The notes: generated from the sequence alone by a model not told the origin. Positions 1 to 8,780 are shown, counted from the stretch's first letter. The stretch: DNA of 16,870 nt from Theodoxus fluviatilis (GCA_034096865.1 JAWQFJ010028191.1:1-16870); one strand, 5' to 3'. Translations and numbers: made by a program.

Positions 1-357
1 GCCCATCTTCTTCTTATCACCACCTCCCTCATCATCACGACCAACACTGTCCATATCATGGGTCTTCTCACCACCTCCCTCATCATCACCACTAACATTG
101 TCCACATCATTGTTCTTATCACCATCTCCCTCATCATCACCACTAGCACTGTCCATCTTGCTCCACTCACCACCTCCCTCATCATCACCACCAACACTGT
201 CTATATCAGTGAAATTCTCACCACCTCCATCATCATCACTACGAACTCAGTCCATGTCACTGTTAATAATACATGTATGCTTCTTTGTCCTTGCCCTCAC
301 CTCCACCATCACCACTAACACAATCAGTATTACTATTAGCACAACCTCCATCCTCGA
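1..357 (-). repeat. Acidic 17-residue (51-base) tandem repeats, tail of ORF1 relic
   Basis: On the minus strand this stretch reads as about five imperfect 51-base units. The best ones translate to variants of NVSGDDEGGGEKT and MDSVGRDDEGGGDKKK. From about position 240 down to the window edge the frame is open, so the repeat array continues beyond the window. Near 250 an in-frame TGA replaces the usual serine codon after MD. Further upstream the same acidic pattern (TDCVSGDGGGEG) appears in a shifted frame, so at least one indel separates it. Differences preserve the Asp/Glu/Gly character, which suggests the repeats were once translated. Because the frame joins the ORF1-like segment at 358-557, I read this as an acidic C-terminal tail of a LINE ORF1. 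It could instead be a separate host exon with acidic repeats. Confidence 0.5.
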
Positions 358-557
358 GACTCTTCCCTTGCTGTAACATACCTCAGGGTAGGAGGTACCA
401 GTGTAGGCCCCCAAGGGCCCCCCTAATCTCACCTTGTAGGGGTTGACTCCTCCATCAGGTGGCCGAGTCCGAGGGCTTCATAGTCGACATGGTCCACCCC
501 CAGCTTGAAGATGTCGTCCGGTGTCTCGATGTTGACTGGTTTGGGTTTCTGGGCTGG
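358..557 (-). pseudogene. LINE ORF1 relic, C-terminal segment
   Basis: The minus-strand frame is open from 557 down through this segment and includes the peptide KPVNIETPDDIFKLGVDHVD followed by YEALGLGHLMEESTPYK. Amino-acid composition and codon use look coding. It lies directly left of the 240-base inverted-repeat element at 566-805 and continues the ORF1-like segment found on the other side at 814-1241. The two sides are not in the same frame after removing the element, so a small indel is also present. A GTGAGA donor-like sequence follows STPYK near 432, so a host exon with a splice donor is an alternative reading. I prefer retroelement ORF1 because of the collinear upstream segments. The exact family is not recognised. 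Confidence 0.5.
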
Positions 558-565
558 GTGTAGAC

Positions 566-805
566 CAGGGCCCGTATTCACAACGGCGATTTATCGGCGA
601 TTTATTTTAACTCCGATTTATCTCTAAACTCAGACGATTCCAACTGCCTGTTCCGCTCTCCCTTGGCTGGAAACCAGTATATATATCAAAGCGCAACCTA
701 GGATCCTCTGACGAGCGTACCTTATCTAACCGATCAAGATAACGCGGGGCTAGGGGATAAATCGAGTGTTAAAAAGATAAATCGCCGTTGTGAATACGGG
801 CCCTG
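566..805. mobile_element. hAT-like MITE, 240 bp, inside the ORF1 relic
   Basis: The ends are inverted copies of CAGGGCCCGTATTCACAACG, extending to about 29 bases (into GCGATTTAT). The flanks are GTGTAGAC at 558-565 and GTGAGGAC at 806-813, which match at 6 of 8 bases. Both fit the nTnnnnAn preference reported for hAT 8-base target duplications, and CAGGG is a usual hAT terminus. There is no room for a transposase, so the element is non-autonomous. It splits the minus-strand ORF1 relic and is therefore younger than it. Confidence 0.75.
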
Positions 806-813
806 GTGAGGAC

Positions 814-1241
814 TTCAGTTCACAGCGAATTTTGCCGTCGTAGGTCCAGGCTCTCTCCACCTTGTCCAAGCCTTTCACGTAGTGCTACATCTTGGCCCGA
901 AGTGGTGTGATATCGTCCACAATGAAGATCTTCTTGTGCTCTTCGTGGGATTTGAGGTTCTTTTTCTTTGCGAAAACATCGCCTCGTTTTCGTCGCGAAA
1001 CGAACTTGATGACTGGACGAGGCCCCTTTCTCTCCTTTCCCACACGATGCACTGCAGCGATGTACGTCGTCTTCTTTCACCTCCACACCCGCGTCAGCAA
1101 AGACACGGATCACCTTCCGTTCCGCGTCTTCTGCAGTCTCGCTCGCAGTAGCAGGTACTCCAAAAATCCTGAGGGACTCCCTTCTTGAGTACTGCTGGAG
1201 GCGATCGTTTTCGTAGGTGAGCGTCCTAACAACAGTGATCA
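814..1241 (-). pseudogene. LINE ORF1 relic, coiled-coil end and RRM-like core
   Basis: Read on the minus strand from 1241, this encodes ENDRLQQYSRRESLRIFGVP, the hallmark junction between coiled coil and RRM-type domain in L1-like ORF1 (Transposase_22) proteins. It continues with VIRVFADAGVEVKEDDVHRC, then after a one-base shift in a GGGG run GPRPVIKFVSRRKRGDVFAK and HKKIFIVDDIT. A TAG sits where a codon between KM and HYVKGLDKVERAW is expected. Such ORF1 proteins bind RNA and act as chaperones for the retrotransposition particle. One frameshift, one nonsense codon and two transposon insertions show it is dead. Family assignment rests on motif recognition only; the reverse-transcriptase ORF would lie left of the window. 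Confidence 0.7.
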
Positions 1242-1971
1242 GTGGTGGTGTGCATATGAACCTACTATGTTTAGTGGCAACTAAGTCGTAGTTCTATACT
1301 TCGTTGTTCACAGCTTTGAGTTGTTCCCGTGAGGTGGGCATGAGACGCTACTTGGTCGCCACAACGAAGTAATGACCCACATACAGATTTTATTTTTATC
1401 TTGGGATATCCCATCTAATGCGCATGCGTAGAATCAAAGGGGAGGGCTGAAACCCCTCATCTCCCCTCTCGTCCTTCCTGGTGTGGGGTCAGGCAGGGGG
1501 TGTAGGGGACGGCTATCTGTGCTTGTGGCTGATAAGCGCGCAAGGCCGCTTTCTCACCCCCTAGTGCTGGTGCGGGAGGCTTGGCGCCTTAGCTTGAAAA
1601 CCGCGTTGACCTCCATTCCCATTTGTAAAATATTCGCGCTTTAACGACCTAGTGATGCATTCAACATACAGCTTTGATAAATTAATGCTGTTCATGGCTT
1701 ACAATTTCTTTGGATGGGTTGCTAGTATCCCATGATATAGCGTTTTCTGAACGAACCGAGAGAGAGGTCCGCCATTGAATATTGCAAATAGTGGCTACTT
1801 AGCCGTGTAGTGCTGATACAGACCACCACTAAATTTTGGGTTGTTTAGCGGCCAACTGAGGAGGCAACTACGCGTATTCAGCTTTCATGCCCACCTTACT
1901 TCCCAATTTAGTAGCAAAGTTCCGATTTAGTTGCCTTCTACCGTGTAGTAGGTTCATATGCACACCACCAC
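1242..1971. mobile_element. 730-bp inverted-repeat element inside the ORF1 relic
   Basis: The outermost 20 bases, GTGGTGGTGTGCATATGAAC, are repeated perfectly in inverse orientation at the right end, and weaker inverted similarity (GGCAACTAA, GAGGTGGGCATGA/TAAGGTGGGCATGA) continues for about 120 bases inward. The ORF1 relic resumes on both sides, so the element is an insertion. I could not find a convincing target duplication, and the interior, including a GC-rich stretch at 1440-1620, has no transposase-like reading frame. Superfamily unassigned. Confidence 0.65.
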
Positions 1972-2226
1972 AGCGAACAACCGCTCCTCCCTAACCGAGG
2001 GGGCAGGCACCGCCGCAGACCTCTCCTCCACCTCCCTCATCACCCCTCTTAACACTTCCCCCATGGCCACAGATAGGGCAGTAGCCAGTTGCGGAATAAA
2101 GCTATGAAGGTCACTCTCACTCTGGCCTGGCGATTTGTAAAATGAGAGCGCTTCACTCACAGTCACGCGAGCCATGATTGTCTCACTGATTGTGGAAACA
2201 TCAACAGCGTGCTTCGCGCTCGCCAT
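1972..2226 (-). pseudogene. LINE ORF1 relic, N-terminal segment
   Basis: The minus strand is open from before 2226 down to the border of the 730-bp element. The likely start is the ATG at 2226-2224, beginning MASAKHAVDVSTISETIMAR, because it has a purine-rich, G-at-plus-4 context (GAACTATGG). An earlier in-frame ATG at 2397 would add 57 Lys/Arg/Glu-rich residues. The encoded part has alternating hydrophobic and charged residues (LATALSVAMGEVLRGVMREV) suggestive of a helix or coiled coil, as expected before the ORF1 RRM-like core. Its continuation is found beyond the inserted element at 814-1241. No clear domain is recognised in this part alone; the assignment depends on collinearity. Confidence 0.5.
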
Positions 2227-2611
2227 AGTTCTCCTCTCCTCCTCCTCCCCCCTTTCCTCCCTCACAACCTCCCCTTCACTCCTAGTTTTTTTGAGAATCT
2301 TCTCTACTAAAAACGGTGAAAATAAGGCCCTCTTCGCTCTAGAAAACTGAGCCTGCATAACCAGTGACACAAGTGACAGACTGCGATGATTACTCACACG
2401 CTAAGTCCAAACTGCCAGCGGTGTAGATAGTCCTAGTACTCCACAAATATCACAAGTGACATTGACGAGAATCCCTGTGAGCCATCGGGTGGCAAAACAA
2501 GCCCACAAAGTCACTGAACATAGAAAAAGAAGTGTTCTGTCACAGAGCGAATTTTCAAGCTGCCGCCATTACCAAGGGACGCTACTCTCTCTTCCCTATG
2601 TGGCTTGATAA

Positions 2612-2616
<5 letters not shown>
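2227..2616. other. Unassigned stretch upstream of the ORF1 relic
   Basis: On the minus strand this would be the 5-prime leader of the retroelement. It includes a purine-rich stretch near 2235-2275 just upstream of the proposed start. No promoter element, RNA gene or further reading frame can be supported. Confidence 0.4.
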
Positions 2617-2683
<67 letters not shown>

Positions 2684-2707
2684 AGGAATGGACAAATGGA
2701 GGGAGGA

Positions 2708-2738
<31 letters not shown>

Positions 2739-2829
2739 AAGAGAGAGAGAAAAAGACAGAGAGAGAGGGGGGGGGGGAGGAAGGGAGGGAGGGAAAGTGA
2801 GAAAGAGGGATGGACGGATGGAGGGAGGA

Positions 2830-2868
<39 letters not shown>

Positions 2869-2936
2869 CAGAGAGAGAGACATACAAAGACAGACATAAA
2901 CAGAGAGTCAAAGAGAGAAAGAGACAACAAGACAGA

Positions 2937-2972
<36 letters not shown>

Positions 2973-2978
2973 CAAAGA
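2617..2978. repeat. GA microsatellite block 1
   Basis: A nearly pure (GA)n tract of about 55 bases starts at 2617 and grades into compound purine-rich sequence (GAGGGGG, GACAGA, GGGAGGAA) and a second clean GA run near 2943. The purine/pyrimidine strand asymmetry makes long Arg-Glu and Leu-Ser frames on the two strands; these are artefacts. Confidence 0.95.
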
Positions 2979-3689
2979 CAGACAAAAGCCAATTAATTGT
3001 ATTTGAGTTGGCTATGAGTTGGGTGACGTATCTCCTGTTTGTAAATGCAATATTATGAGCCTCTTAGAGAGCAAATATTACAAACAATGTGTCACCACAT
3101 TCAGAATGTCAGTCATGATTTCAGCCTCCTTCAGGAAACAATACTGAATGGAGTTTTCTCTATGTGGCTTGATGAAACTCATTTTGTTCTACTCATCTTA
3201 CATCCCACAAAAGTCTTTCACACTTTCAGACCTATTCCCACTGAGTGAGCACATTTCACAAGCTGCCTGCAAAAGGCTCAAGAATCAATCCCCACTGAGC
3301 AAGTACATAGTGACTGCAGTTGTCAAACAGCAGTGCTAACCGACTGATCCAAAATATAACTGAGACTCAAAATTGTCAATTCATGCAATTTGGCAGCTGT
3401 TACGTGTAGCTAGTATGCCAAGACGAGTTATCTCCCTCCCTCCCTTCGGCTCCTCTTGGCTCCCCCGCGCGTCCAACTTTCCCCTCGTGTCTTGTAAGGC
3501 GGTCGAATAAAGCCGGTACCCTAAACGGATGCCTCGCCATTTCTCTCCTTGATTCCGCATCACGACAGACGCGTACGGCATGAAACAGCAGCAAATAGAC
3601 CCAGCTTAAATTCATGCCAGCGGTTTGCTAGTGAATAGCCAATCATTGCAAAGCTAGCATGTGATGTAGTGCAATTACCATAATCTGTG
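2979..3689. other. Gene-free or unassigned stretch
   Basis: A 67-codon frame at 3045-3248 (+) has protein-like composition but is preceded immediately by an in-frame TAA and has no recognised motif. CTATGTGGCTTGATGAAACT near 3161 almost repeats CTATGTGGCTTGATAAAACT at 2596, just before GA block 1. The part at 3420-3560 is C-rich. No RNA gene or mobile-element ends were found. Confidence 0.35.
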
Positions 3690-3821
3690 ATGGCAACATC
3701 CTTGGATTTTGATGACTGTGACACAGTGGATGAAATGGTGCATTTTTACCCTGAAAATGAAGTTGTGTTTACCATGACACACACACGCAGACTTGCTATG
3801 TGCTCCCTCAATGGGAATTGA
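3690..3821 (+). CDS. Small 43-codon ORF, possible first exon
   Basis: The frame starts at ATG 3690 in a TGATGG context, with G at plus 4. It begins MATSLDFDDCDTVDEMVHFY, continues through PENEVVFTMTHTRRLAMCSL and stops at TGA 3821. The N-terminal half is acidic and the composition is ordinary for protein. No family is recognised and no upstream promoter or downstream splice donor is convincing, so it may be chance. A first coding exon would require a donor inside the frame; GTGCAT and GTGTTT are present but poor. Confidence 0.2.
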   Translation: MATSLDFDDCDTVDEMVHFYPENEVVFTMTHTRRLAMCSLNGN

Positions 3822-4064
3822 GGGTCAAGCCGCCTCCAGGCTGTGCGCCTGATACGCTAGGTAGTTGTGTGATGACCATGCTCGCTTTGTTCTGGCTATA
3901 TGCTCAGTACCTATGTGCCCAGTTTAAATAAGCCTTAAAGTTTTTGACTGCGTTGTGCATGAAATACAAAGAGTGAAACTTACTTGGCTTGCAGCACCAT
4001 GTCAATGCATTGACATTAAGTACACGAATTTGTCCTATGCAGACAAGACTACCTTATGAACAGC

Positions 4065-4065
<1 letters not shown>

Positions 4066-4120
<55 letters not shown>

Positions 4121-4175
4121 AAGAGAGAGAGAGAAAGAGAGAAAGAGAGATTGATTCTTTATTTATCAAGGATGA

Positions 4176-4231
<56 letters not shown>

Positions 4232-4485
4232 GGAAACGGAGACAGAAAGAGAAAAACAGAGAGAGAAACAGAGAGAAAAATAGAGGGAGAAAGAAAAAGA
4301 TAGAGGGAGAGATAGATAGAGAGCGAGATAGATAGAATGAGAGAGAGAGGGAGGGAGAGAGAGAGGGAGAGAGAGAGAGAGAGAGAGAGAGGCAGAGAGA
4401 GAGATAGAGGCAGAGAGAAAGGCAGAGAGAAAGGCAGAGAGAGAGAGAGAGAGAGGGGGGGAGAGAGAGAGGCAGAGAGAGAGGC

Positions 4486-4518
<33 letters not shown>

Positions 4519-4620
4519 GTGAGAGACATAGAGACAGAGGCAGAGACAGAGACAGAGACAGACAGAGAGACCGAAACACAGAAAGAGACACAGACAGAAA
4601 CAGAGATATATGAGAAGAGG
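4066..4620. repeat. GA microsatellite block 2
   Basis: Clean GA runs at about 4068-4118 and 4180-4218 are separated by a 40-base non-repeat island (TTGATTCTTTATTTATCAAG). They are followed by roughly 400 bases of imperfect GAGA, GGCAGA, GATAGA and GACAGA variants. The clean 5-prime runs and increasingly degenerate 3-prime half suggest growth from one side. Reading frames through it on both strands are artefacts. Confidence 0.95.
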
Positions 4621-5441
4621 GGGGCGTGGGCGGGGGTGGGGGGTGGTGAAGTTTGAATTCCATTAGTACAGGTCTGATAGTAATATTTGCATATGCAAAT
4701 CTAATTTACACAACAAAGACAAGACAGGCTAGGTTTGAATAACAACACGTAGTAGTCAAGGCAGGATGCGTCACTGCCAACAGTTGTATGAGACTGAAGT
4801 CTCTACCTTCTACATGTAAGTGCAGGAGAGTTGACAATAACAAATTTATCACTAGTTTCCATTGCTTTCTCCTCCAAATAAAAACAAGACTCAACAAACT
4901 GTCTAGGAACAGTTTAGGGTGTAACTATGTGAATATTGTCCGATCCAAAGACTTTCCATGCAACATACCCATAATCCTTCACTTCTTGTTGCCACAAGAA
5001 TTTCATTGCAATGACATTCAAGTATTTCTTTGCATAGGCGGTAACTTTGTGGAATTTATGCACTAAATCTATTCAAGAACATGTCAGGCTTATTAGTGCA
5101 GATAAAGATATATGACACCTTATACTTGCTTGATCAAACAATAGGACAAATCAATCAAGTGAGCAAGTAAGCAAGGGAGCAAACATCTAAGCAACAAATC
5201 AACGATTCTACCAAACAATCAACAGTCAGAGTGCAAGCACGAGCATGTGGCCACATACACACAATCGCGCGCACACACATGCACAGTCACTGACTGATCA
5301 TGATATAAACTGAACACCTCACTTTTATAAAACAAAACTCATTTTTAGCTATTATAGTTATATTAGAAATGTCCTGATGTTAACATATATATTCTAGAAA
5401 ATGTGACATAATAACATCCCAAACATCAAACAAACTTCTCA
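4621..5441. other. AT-rich unassigned stretch, probably intron or intergenic
   Basis: No reading frame with coding character, RNA gene or transposon terminus was found. There is a short CAAG/CAAT-rich stretch at about 5140-5230 and a CA-rich stretch near 5255-5285. A perfect octamer palindrome at 4685-4700 is listed separately. Confidence 0.5.
4685..4700. promoter_or_regulatory. Perfect palindrome of two POU octamer-like half sites
   Basis: ATTTGCATATGCAAAT is a perfect 16-base palindrome made of the octamer ATTTGCAT and its complement. POU homeodomain proteins bind ATGCAAAT, some as dimers on palindromic arrangements. Binding here is inference, and a chance palindrome is possible. Confidence 0.3.
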
Positions 5442-5461
5442 GCAACACACCTTGTGTGTAG

Positions 5462-5561
5462 CTGTTGATGATTCAGTGGCTTCTTCCGGAAAGCCAGATT
5501 GGCATGAAGCTGCAGCTGGTGTTGGGGCGGATGATTTCTTTGAAGATGATCTCACTGCAGC
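5462..5561 (+). CDS. Candidate 100-base internal exon, acidic peptide
   Basis: The segment encodes VDDSVASSGKPDWHEAAAGV followed by GADDFFEDDLTA. It is bounded by TTGTGTGTAG on the left and by the strong donor GTGAGT at 5562 on the right; two bases are left over at each end. A second possible acceptor, TTCTCAG at 5442, would add seven residues in the same frame. If the donor is not used the frame ends at a TGA right there, so it could also be a terminal exon. The peptide is acidic with small residues, probably a disordered region. I do not recognise the protein. Confidence 0.4.
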
Positions 5562-5637
5562 GTGAGTGTGGCTTTCTGTCCTTGGTGGGTTCCTTTCCCA
5601 TGACTCTCGTCGTTTTTTTCCCGACATCCAAAGCTAG

Positions 5638-5790
5638 AGCAAATTTGAGCATCGTATTGAGTCAAGAATTAGCGATATGGTCAAAATACTCTCAGACATC
5701 GATAAGAAGCTCACTCTTCTCCTCTTACATCATGGGCGATGGACTCTAATGACTGCCCTGCCATGTTGTAAAATCAGTGTCAGAAAATGA
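5638..5790 (+). CDS. Candidate exon with coiled-coil-like peptide
   Basis: After a good pyrimidine tract (CGTTTTTTTCCC) and TAG at 5635-5637, a frame opens with SKFEHRIESRISDMVKILSD and IDKKLTLLLLHH. Hydrophobic residues are spaced as in a short coiled coil. It runs to TGA at 5788-5790; GTAAAA at 5768 could be a donor that ends it earlier. It follows the candidate exon at 5462-5561 after only 76 bases, but the phases do not agree. Joining the two directly would instead use another frame that stops at 5749. Either one of them is not an exon or the splice sites differ. No family assignment. Confidence 0.35.
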   Translation, partial: SKFEHRIESRISDMVKILSDIDKKLTLLLLHHGRWTLMTALPCCKISVRK

Positions 5791-6013
5791 GACTGTGTGC
5801 GAGAGGCCTCAATTGTCTTTTAAGATTTCAATCCCACCCCACCCCTAACAAGAAGTCTCAAGAAAGAGAGAGGCAAGGTTTGGCTACAGGGCTTGCCAAT
5901 TAGGGCCAGGGCACTGGAGCAAGAATTGAAAAGGCTGCTGTATGTTTATAAACTGCTTTCCATGGAAATTAAAAAGAGCTTGACATTTTATTCAGCGTAG
6001 CTCCGATTTTTAA

Positions 6014-6886
6014 ACAAGAAGGGCACATGCTTGACCTTGACCTTTACATGACCTTGACCTTCAGGTGACCTTCAAGGTCAAGGCCAATCAACTACACCTA
6101 GCAATGAAATCACACACTAAACTAAGAAATGCTTTACACATTTTCCCTACCAAAATACATGTGACCTTGACCCAAGGTCAAGGTCATCCAAGGTCATGCA
6201 ACACAAAGCTGTTAATTCAAGACATAGGAAGCACAATGGTGCTTATTGGCACTTTCTACCATGAGATATAGTCACTTTTAGTGGTTCACTACTCCATTTT
6301 GGTCACATTTCATAAGGGTCAAAGTGACCTTGACCTTGATGATATGTGACCAAAATGTGTACTACAATGTGATGAAGTATGGAACATGTGCCCCACATAT
6401 TATTAAGTTTGAAACAGTTATCTTCCACAGTTCAGGGGCAAGGTTGCTTCAAAATATGTATACAATCCAACTTTGAAGAGCTCCTGTGACCTTGACCTTG
6501 AAGCAAGGTATGCCAAACTGGTATCAAAAGATAGGGATTACTTTACCCTATATACCATATATGGGTGAGGTATCCAATCTCAAAAACGTCAGAGAAAATT
6601 GAGAAAATGTGAAAAATGGCTGTTTTTTAGATAACATTTATGGCCCCTGCGACCTTGACCTTGAAGCAATGTCAAGTCACTATGTATGTTTTTTGAGGCC
6701 TTGTCATCATACACCATCATGGCACATTTGGTATTGATAGACTTAATAGTCTCTGAGAAAAATCCAACGTTAAAGTTTTCGGACGCCCGGACGCCCGGAC
6801 GCCCGGACACCCGGACGCCCTGACGCCCGGACGGATGAAACGGGTGAGTACATAGACTCACTTTTGCTTCGCATGTGAGTCAAAAA
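6014..6886 (+). mobile_element. Interspersed repeat rich in TGACCTTGA, copy 1
   Basis: This aligns along its length, in the same orientation, with 7675-8508. Both begin ACAAGAAGGGCA and end with a hairpin (GACTCAC at 6855-6861, GTGAGTC at 6875-6881) followed by CAAAAA. It has no coding frame of note. By eye it holds about ten TGACCTTGA or TCAAGGTCA words in five clusters. Near its end is an 8-base tandem GGACGCCC array. Copy 1 lacks about 16 bases near its start that copy 2 keeps. Superfamily is uncertain: the 3-prime hairpin is reminiscent of Helitrons, but the expected CTRR terminus is not seen. Confidence 0.75.
6781..6836. repeat. 8-base tandem array GGACGCCC in repeat copy 1
   Basis: Six to seven units of GGACGCCC, with single-base variants GGACACCC and TGACGCCC. 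The equivalent place in copy 2 (about 8436-8458) has only two to three units, so the array length differs between copies. Confidence 0.85.
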
Positions 6887-6906
6887 GTATTTGTTTTTTA
6901 CAGCCT

Positions 6907-7311
6907 CACAGAAATATAAAGAAGTGCAACAAGAAGATCCAGACATTCATCAACACATGTCTGTGCCGCTTTCTACAGATACGATGGCCTGAAAAGATCA
7001 GCAACGAGGAGCTCTGGCAGCGCACAAACCAACAATCAGCAGACCAAAAGATCATTCAAAGGAGCTGGAGATGGTTAGGGCTCACATTACGCAAACCAGT
7101 CTCAAACACCACCAGACAGTCCCTTTCATGGAACCCGCAAGGGAAGAGAAAGAGAGGTCGACCTCGAAACAGTTGGCGCCGAGACCTGGACGCCGATGTC
7201 AAGAGAACAGGCCACTCTTGGAGACAGTTGGAAAATATTGCTCAGGACCGGAAAGGCTGGAGAACCCTTGTTAGCGGCCTATGCTCCAGGAGGGGTCAAA
7301 GGCGTAGATAG
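6907..7311 (+). pseudogene. LINE reverse-transcriptase ORF, C-terminal fragment
   Basis: The plus-strand frame reads KKIQTFINTCLCRFLQIRWP, EELWQRTNQ, then RSWRWLGLTL, KRKRGRPRNSWRRDLDADVK, SWRQLENIAQDRKGWRTLVS and ends RRGQRRR at TAG 7309-7311. This order, with the GRPR..WRRD block and the final AQDR..WR..V block, is the usual C-terminal tail of animal endonuclease/reverse-transcriptase LINE proteins. The catalytic domains are absent, so it is a 5-prime truncated copy, the normal result of incomplete target-primed reverse transcription. The frame is intact for about 135 codons, suggesting moderate age. The stop is embedded in a GATA tail. It lies between two copies of the TGACCTTGA repeat. 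Confidence 0.8.
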
Positions 7312-7323
7312 ATAGATAGATAG
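7306..7323. repeat. GATA microsatellite tail of the LINE fragment
   Basis: About four to five GATA units begin at the stop codon of the LINE fragment. Many LINEs end in short tandem repeats instead of poly(A), so this probably marks the insertion's 3-prime end. Confidence 0.8.
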
Positions 7324-7674
7324 CCTTACCTTGCACAAGACATAAAAATGGTGTAGCAGCTCAGGTGGCAATTTGTAAATCACAATAAACTCTGAGAGAG
7401 TTTCTGCCTAGATAAATAAGAATAGAAGATGAAATGAGCGACAGTGGTTAGTCAAGGACTTGTCCTTACATATTCTCGCTTTCCCTGTCTTGATGCTGAA
7501 GAAGTGCAGCATTTCTACAGCAAGGAAGTCCAAAAGCATCCAATCGTCATGTGACACCACAGGAATTTCTTATGTCAATCAAACTGACTTGGCCATTGAG
7601 AGAAGTGACTCATTCTTATTGATCAGTTTAGTGTATGTGTCGAATAGGTAGTTACGTTCATTGACTCAGATATA
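7324..7674. other. Unassigned stretch with one weak minus-strand exon candidate
   Basis: On the minus strand, 7569 to 7470 is open and encodes VVSHDDWMLLDFLAVEMLHF and FSIKTGKARI, followed by GTAAGG as a possible donor. The upstream side offers only a poor acceptor (ACATAAG) and the protein is not recognised. The rest shows no features. Confidence 0.2.
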
Positions 7675-8508
7675 ACAAGAAGGGCAAAGCCCATACGACT
7701 CACAAGCTTGACCTTGACCTTTATATGGCCCTGACCTTCAGGTGACCTTCAAGGTCAAGGTCAAACAACTAAACCTACCAATGACATCATACACTAAAAA
7801 ATGCTTTACACATTTTTCCTACCAAAATACATGTGACCTTGACCCAAGGTCAAGGACATCCAAGGTCATGCAACACAAAGCTGTTCATTCAAGACATAGG
7901 AAGCACAATGGTGCTTATTGACACTTTCTACCATGAGATATGGTCACTTTTAGTGGTTCACTACCCCATTTTGGTCACATTTCATAAGGGTCAAAGTGAT
8001 CTTGACCTTGATGATATGTGACCAAATGTGTCTCATGATGAAAGTATAACATGTGCCCCACATAATTATTAAGTTTGACACAGTTATTTTCCATAGTTCA
8101 GGGTCACGGTCACTTCAAAATATGTATACAATCCAACTTTGAAGAGCTCCTGGGACCTTGACCTTGAAGCAAAGTCAACCAAACTGTATCAAAAGATAGG
8201 AATTACTTTGCCCTATAGGTCAGGTATCCAATCTCAAAAACATCAGAGAAAATTGAGAAAATGTGAAAAATGACTGTTTTTTAGACAACATTTATGGCTC
8301 CTGCGACCTTGACCTTGAAGCAAGGACAAGTCACTATGTATGTTTTTTGAGGCCTTGTCATCATACACCATCATGCCACATTTGGTATTGATAGACTTAA
8401 TAGTCTCTGAGAAAAATCCAACGTTAAAGTTTTCGGACGCCCGGACGCCCGGACGGACGAAAAGGGTGAGTACATAGACTCACTTTTGCTTCGCATGTGA
8501 GTCAAAAA
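7675..8508 (+). mobile_element. Interspersed repeat rich in TGACCTTGA, copy 2
   Basis: Same family and orientation as 6014-6886, about 90% similar by eye. Its 5-prime end is fuller: ACAAGAAGGGCAAAGCCC can form a small hairpin, followed by GACTCAC at 7698-7704. The 3-prime hairpin is GACTCAC at 8477-8483 and GTGAGTC at 8497-8503, then CAAAAA. The 5-prime GACTCAC is complementary to the 3-prime GTGAGTC, giving a short terminal inverted match. Confidence 0.75.
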
Positions 8509-8613
8509 TGGCACTTTTAAACAAGCCGACACTTTGCTTAATAATCTGCAGTAGAACGTTGTCTAAAAGTATGTCTCTGAGTGTTTCAATTTTGAATGAG
8601 CGTGAGTAAGCAA

Positions 8614-8614
<1 letters not shown>

Positions 8615-8678
<64 letters not shown>

Positions 8679-8728
8679 GAGAGAGACAGAGAGAGAGAGA
8701 GACAGAGAGAGAGACAGAGAGAGAGACA

Positions 8729-8768
<40 letters not shown>

Positions 8769-8769
8769 A
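8615..8769. repeat. GA microsatellite block 3
   Basis: About 150 bases of GA with GACAGA interruptions in the second half. It ends nine bases before the first CTATGAC target word, so the DNA just left of element A is mostly simple repeat. Confidence 0.95.
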
Positions 8770-8780
8770 CGTACTATGAC

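Noticed and set aside
1242..1971. Target duplication AACAAC around the 730-bp element
   Set aside because: The words do not lie at equal distance from the inverted-repeat ends, so the match is probably chance.
2511..3006. Long frames of Arg-Glu or Leu-Ser repeats on both strands (also in 3989-4663 and 8586-8832)
   Set aside because: They are translations of GA microsatellites in every frame, without any other coding signal.
3381..3615. Minus-strand frames of 66 and 71 codons
   Set aside because: They overlap each other in different frames, contain no known motif and the underlying DNA is simply C-rich.
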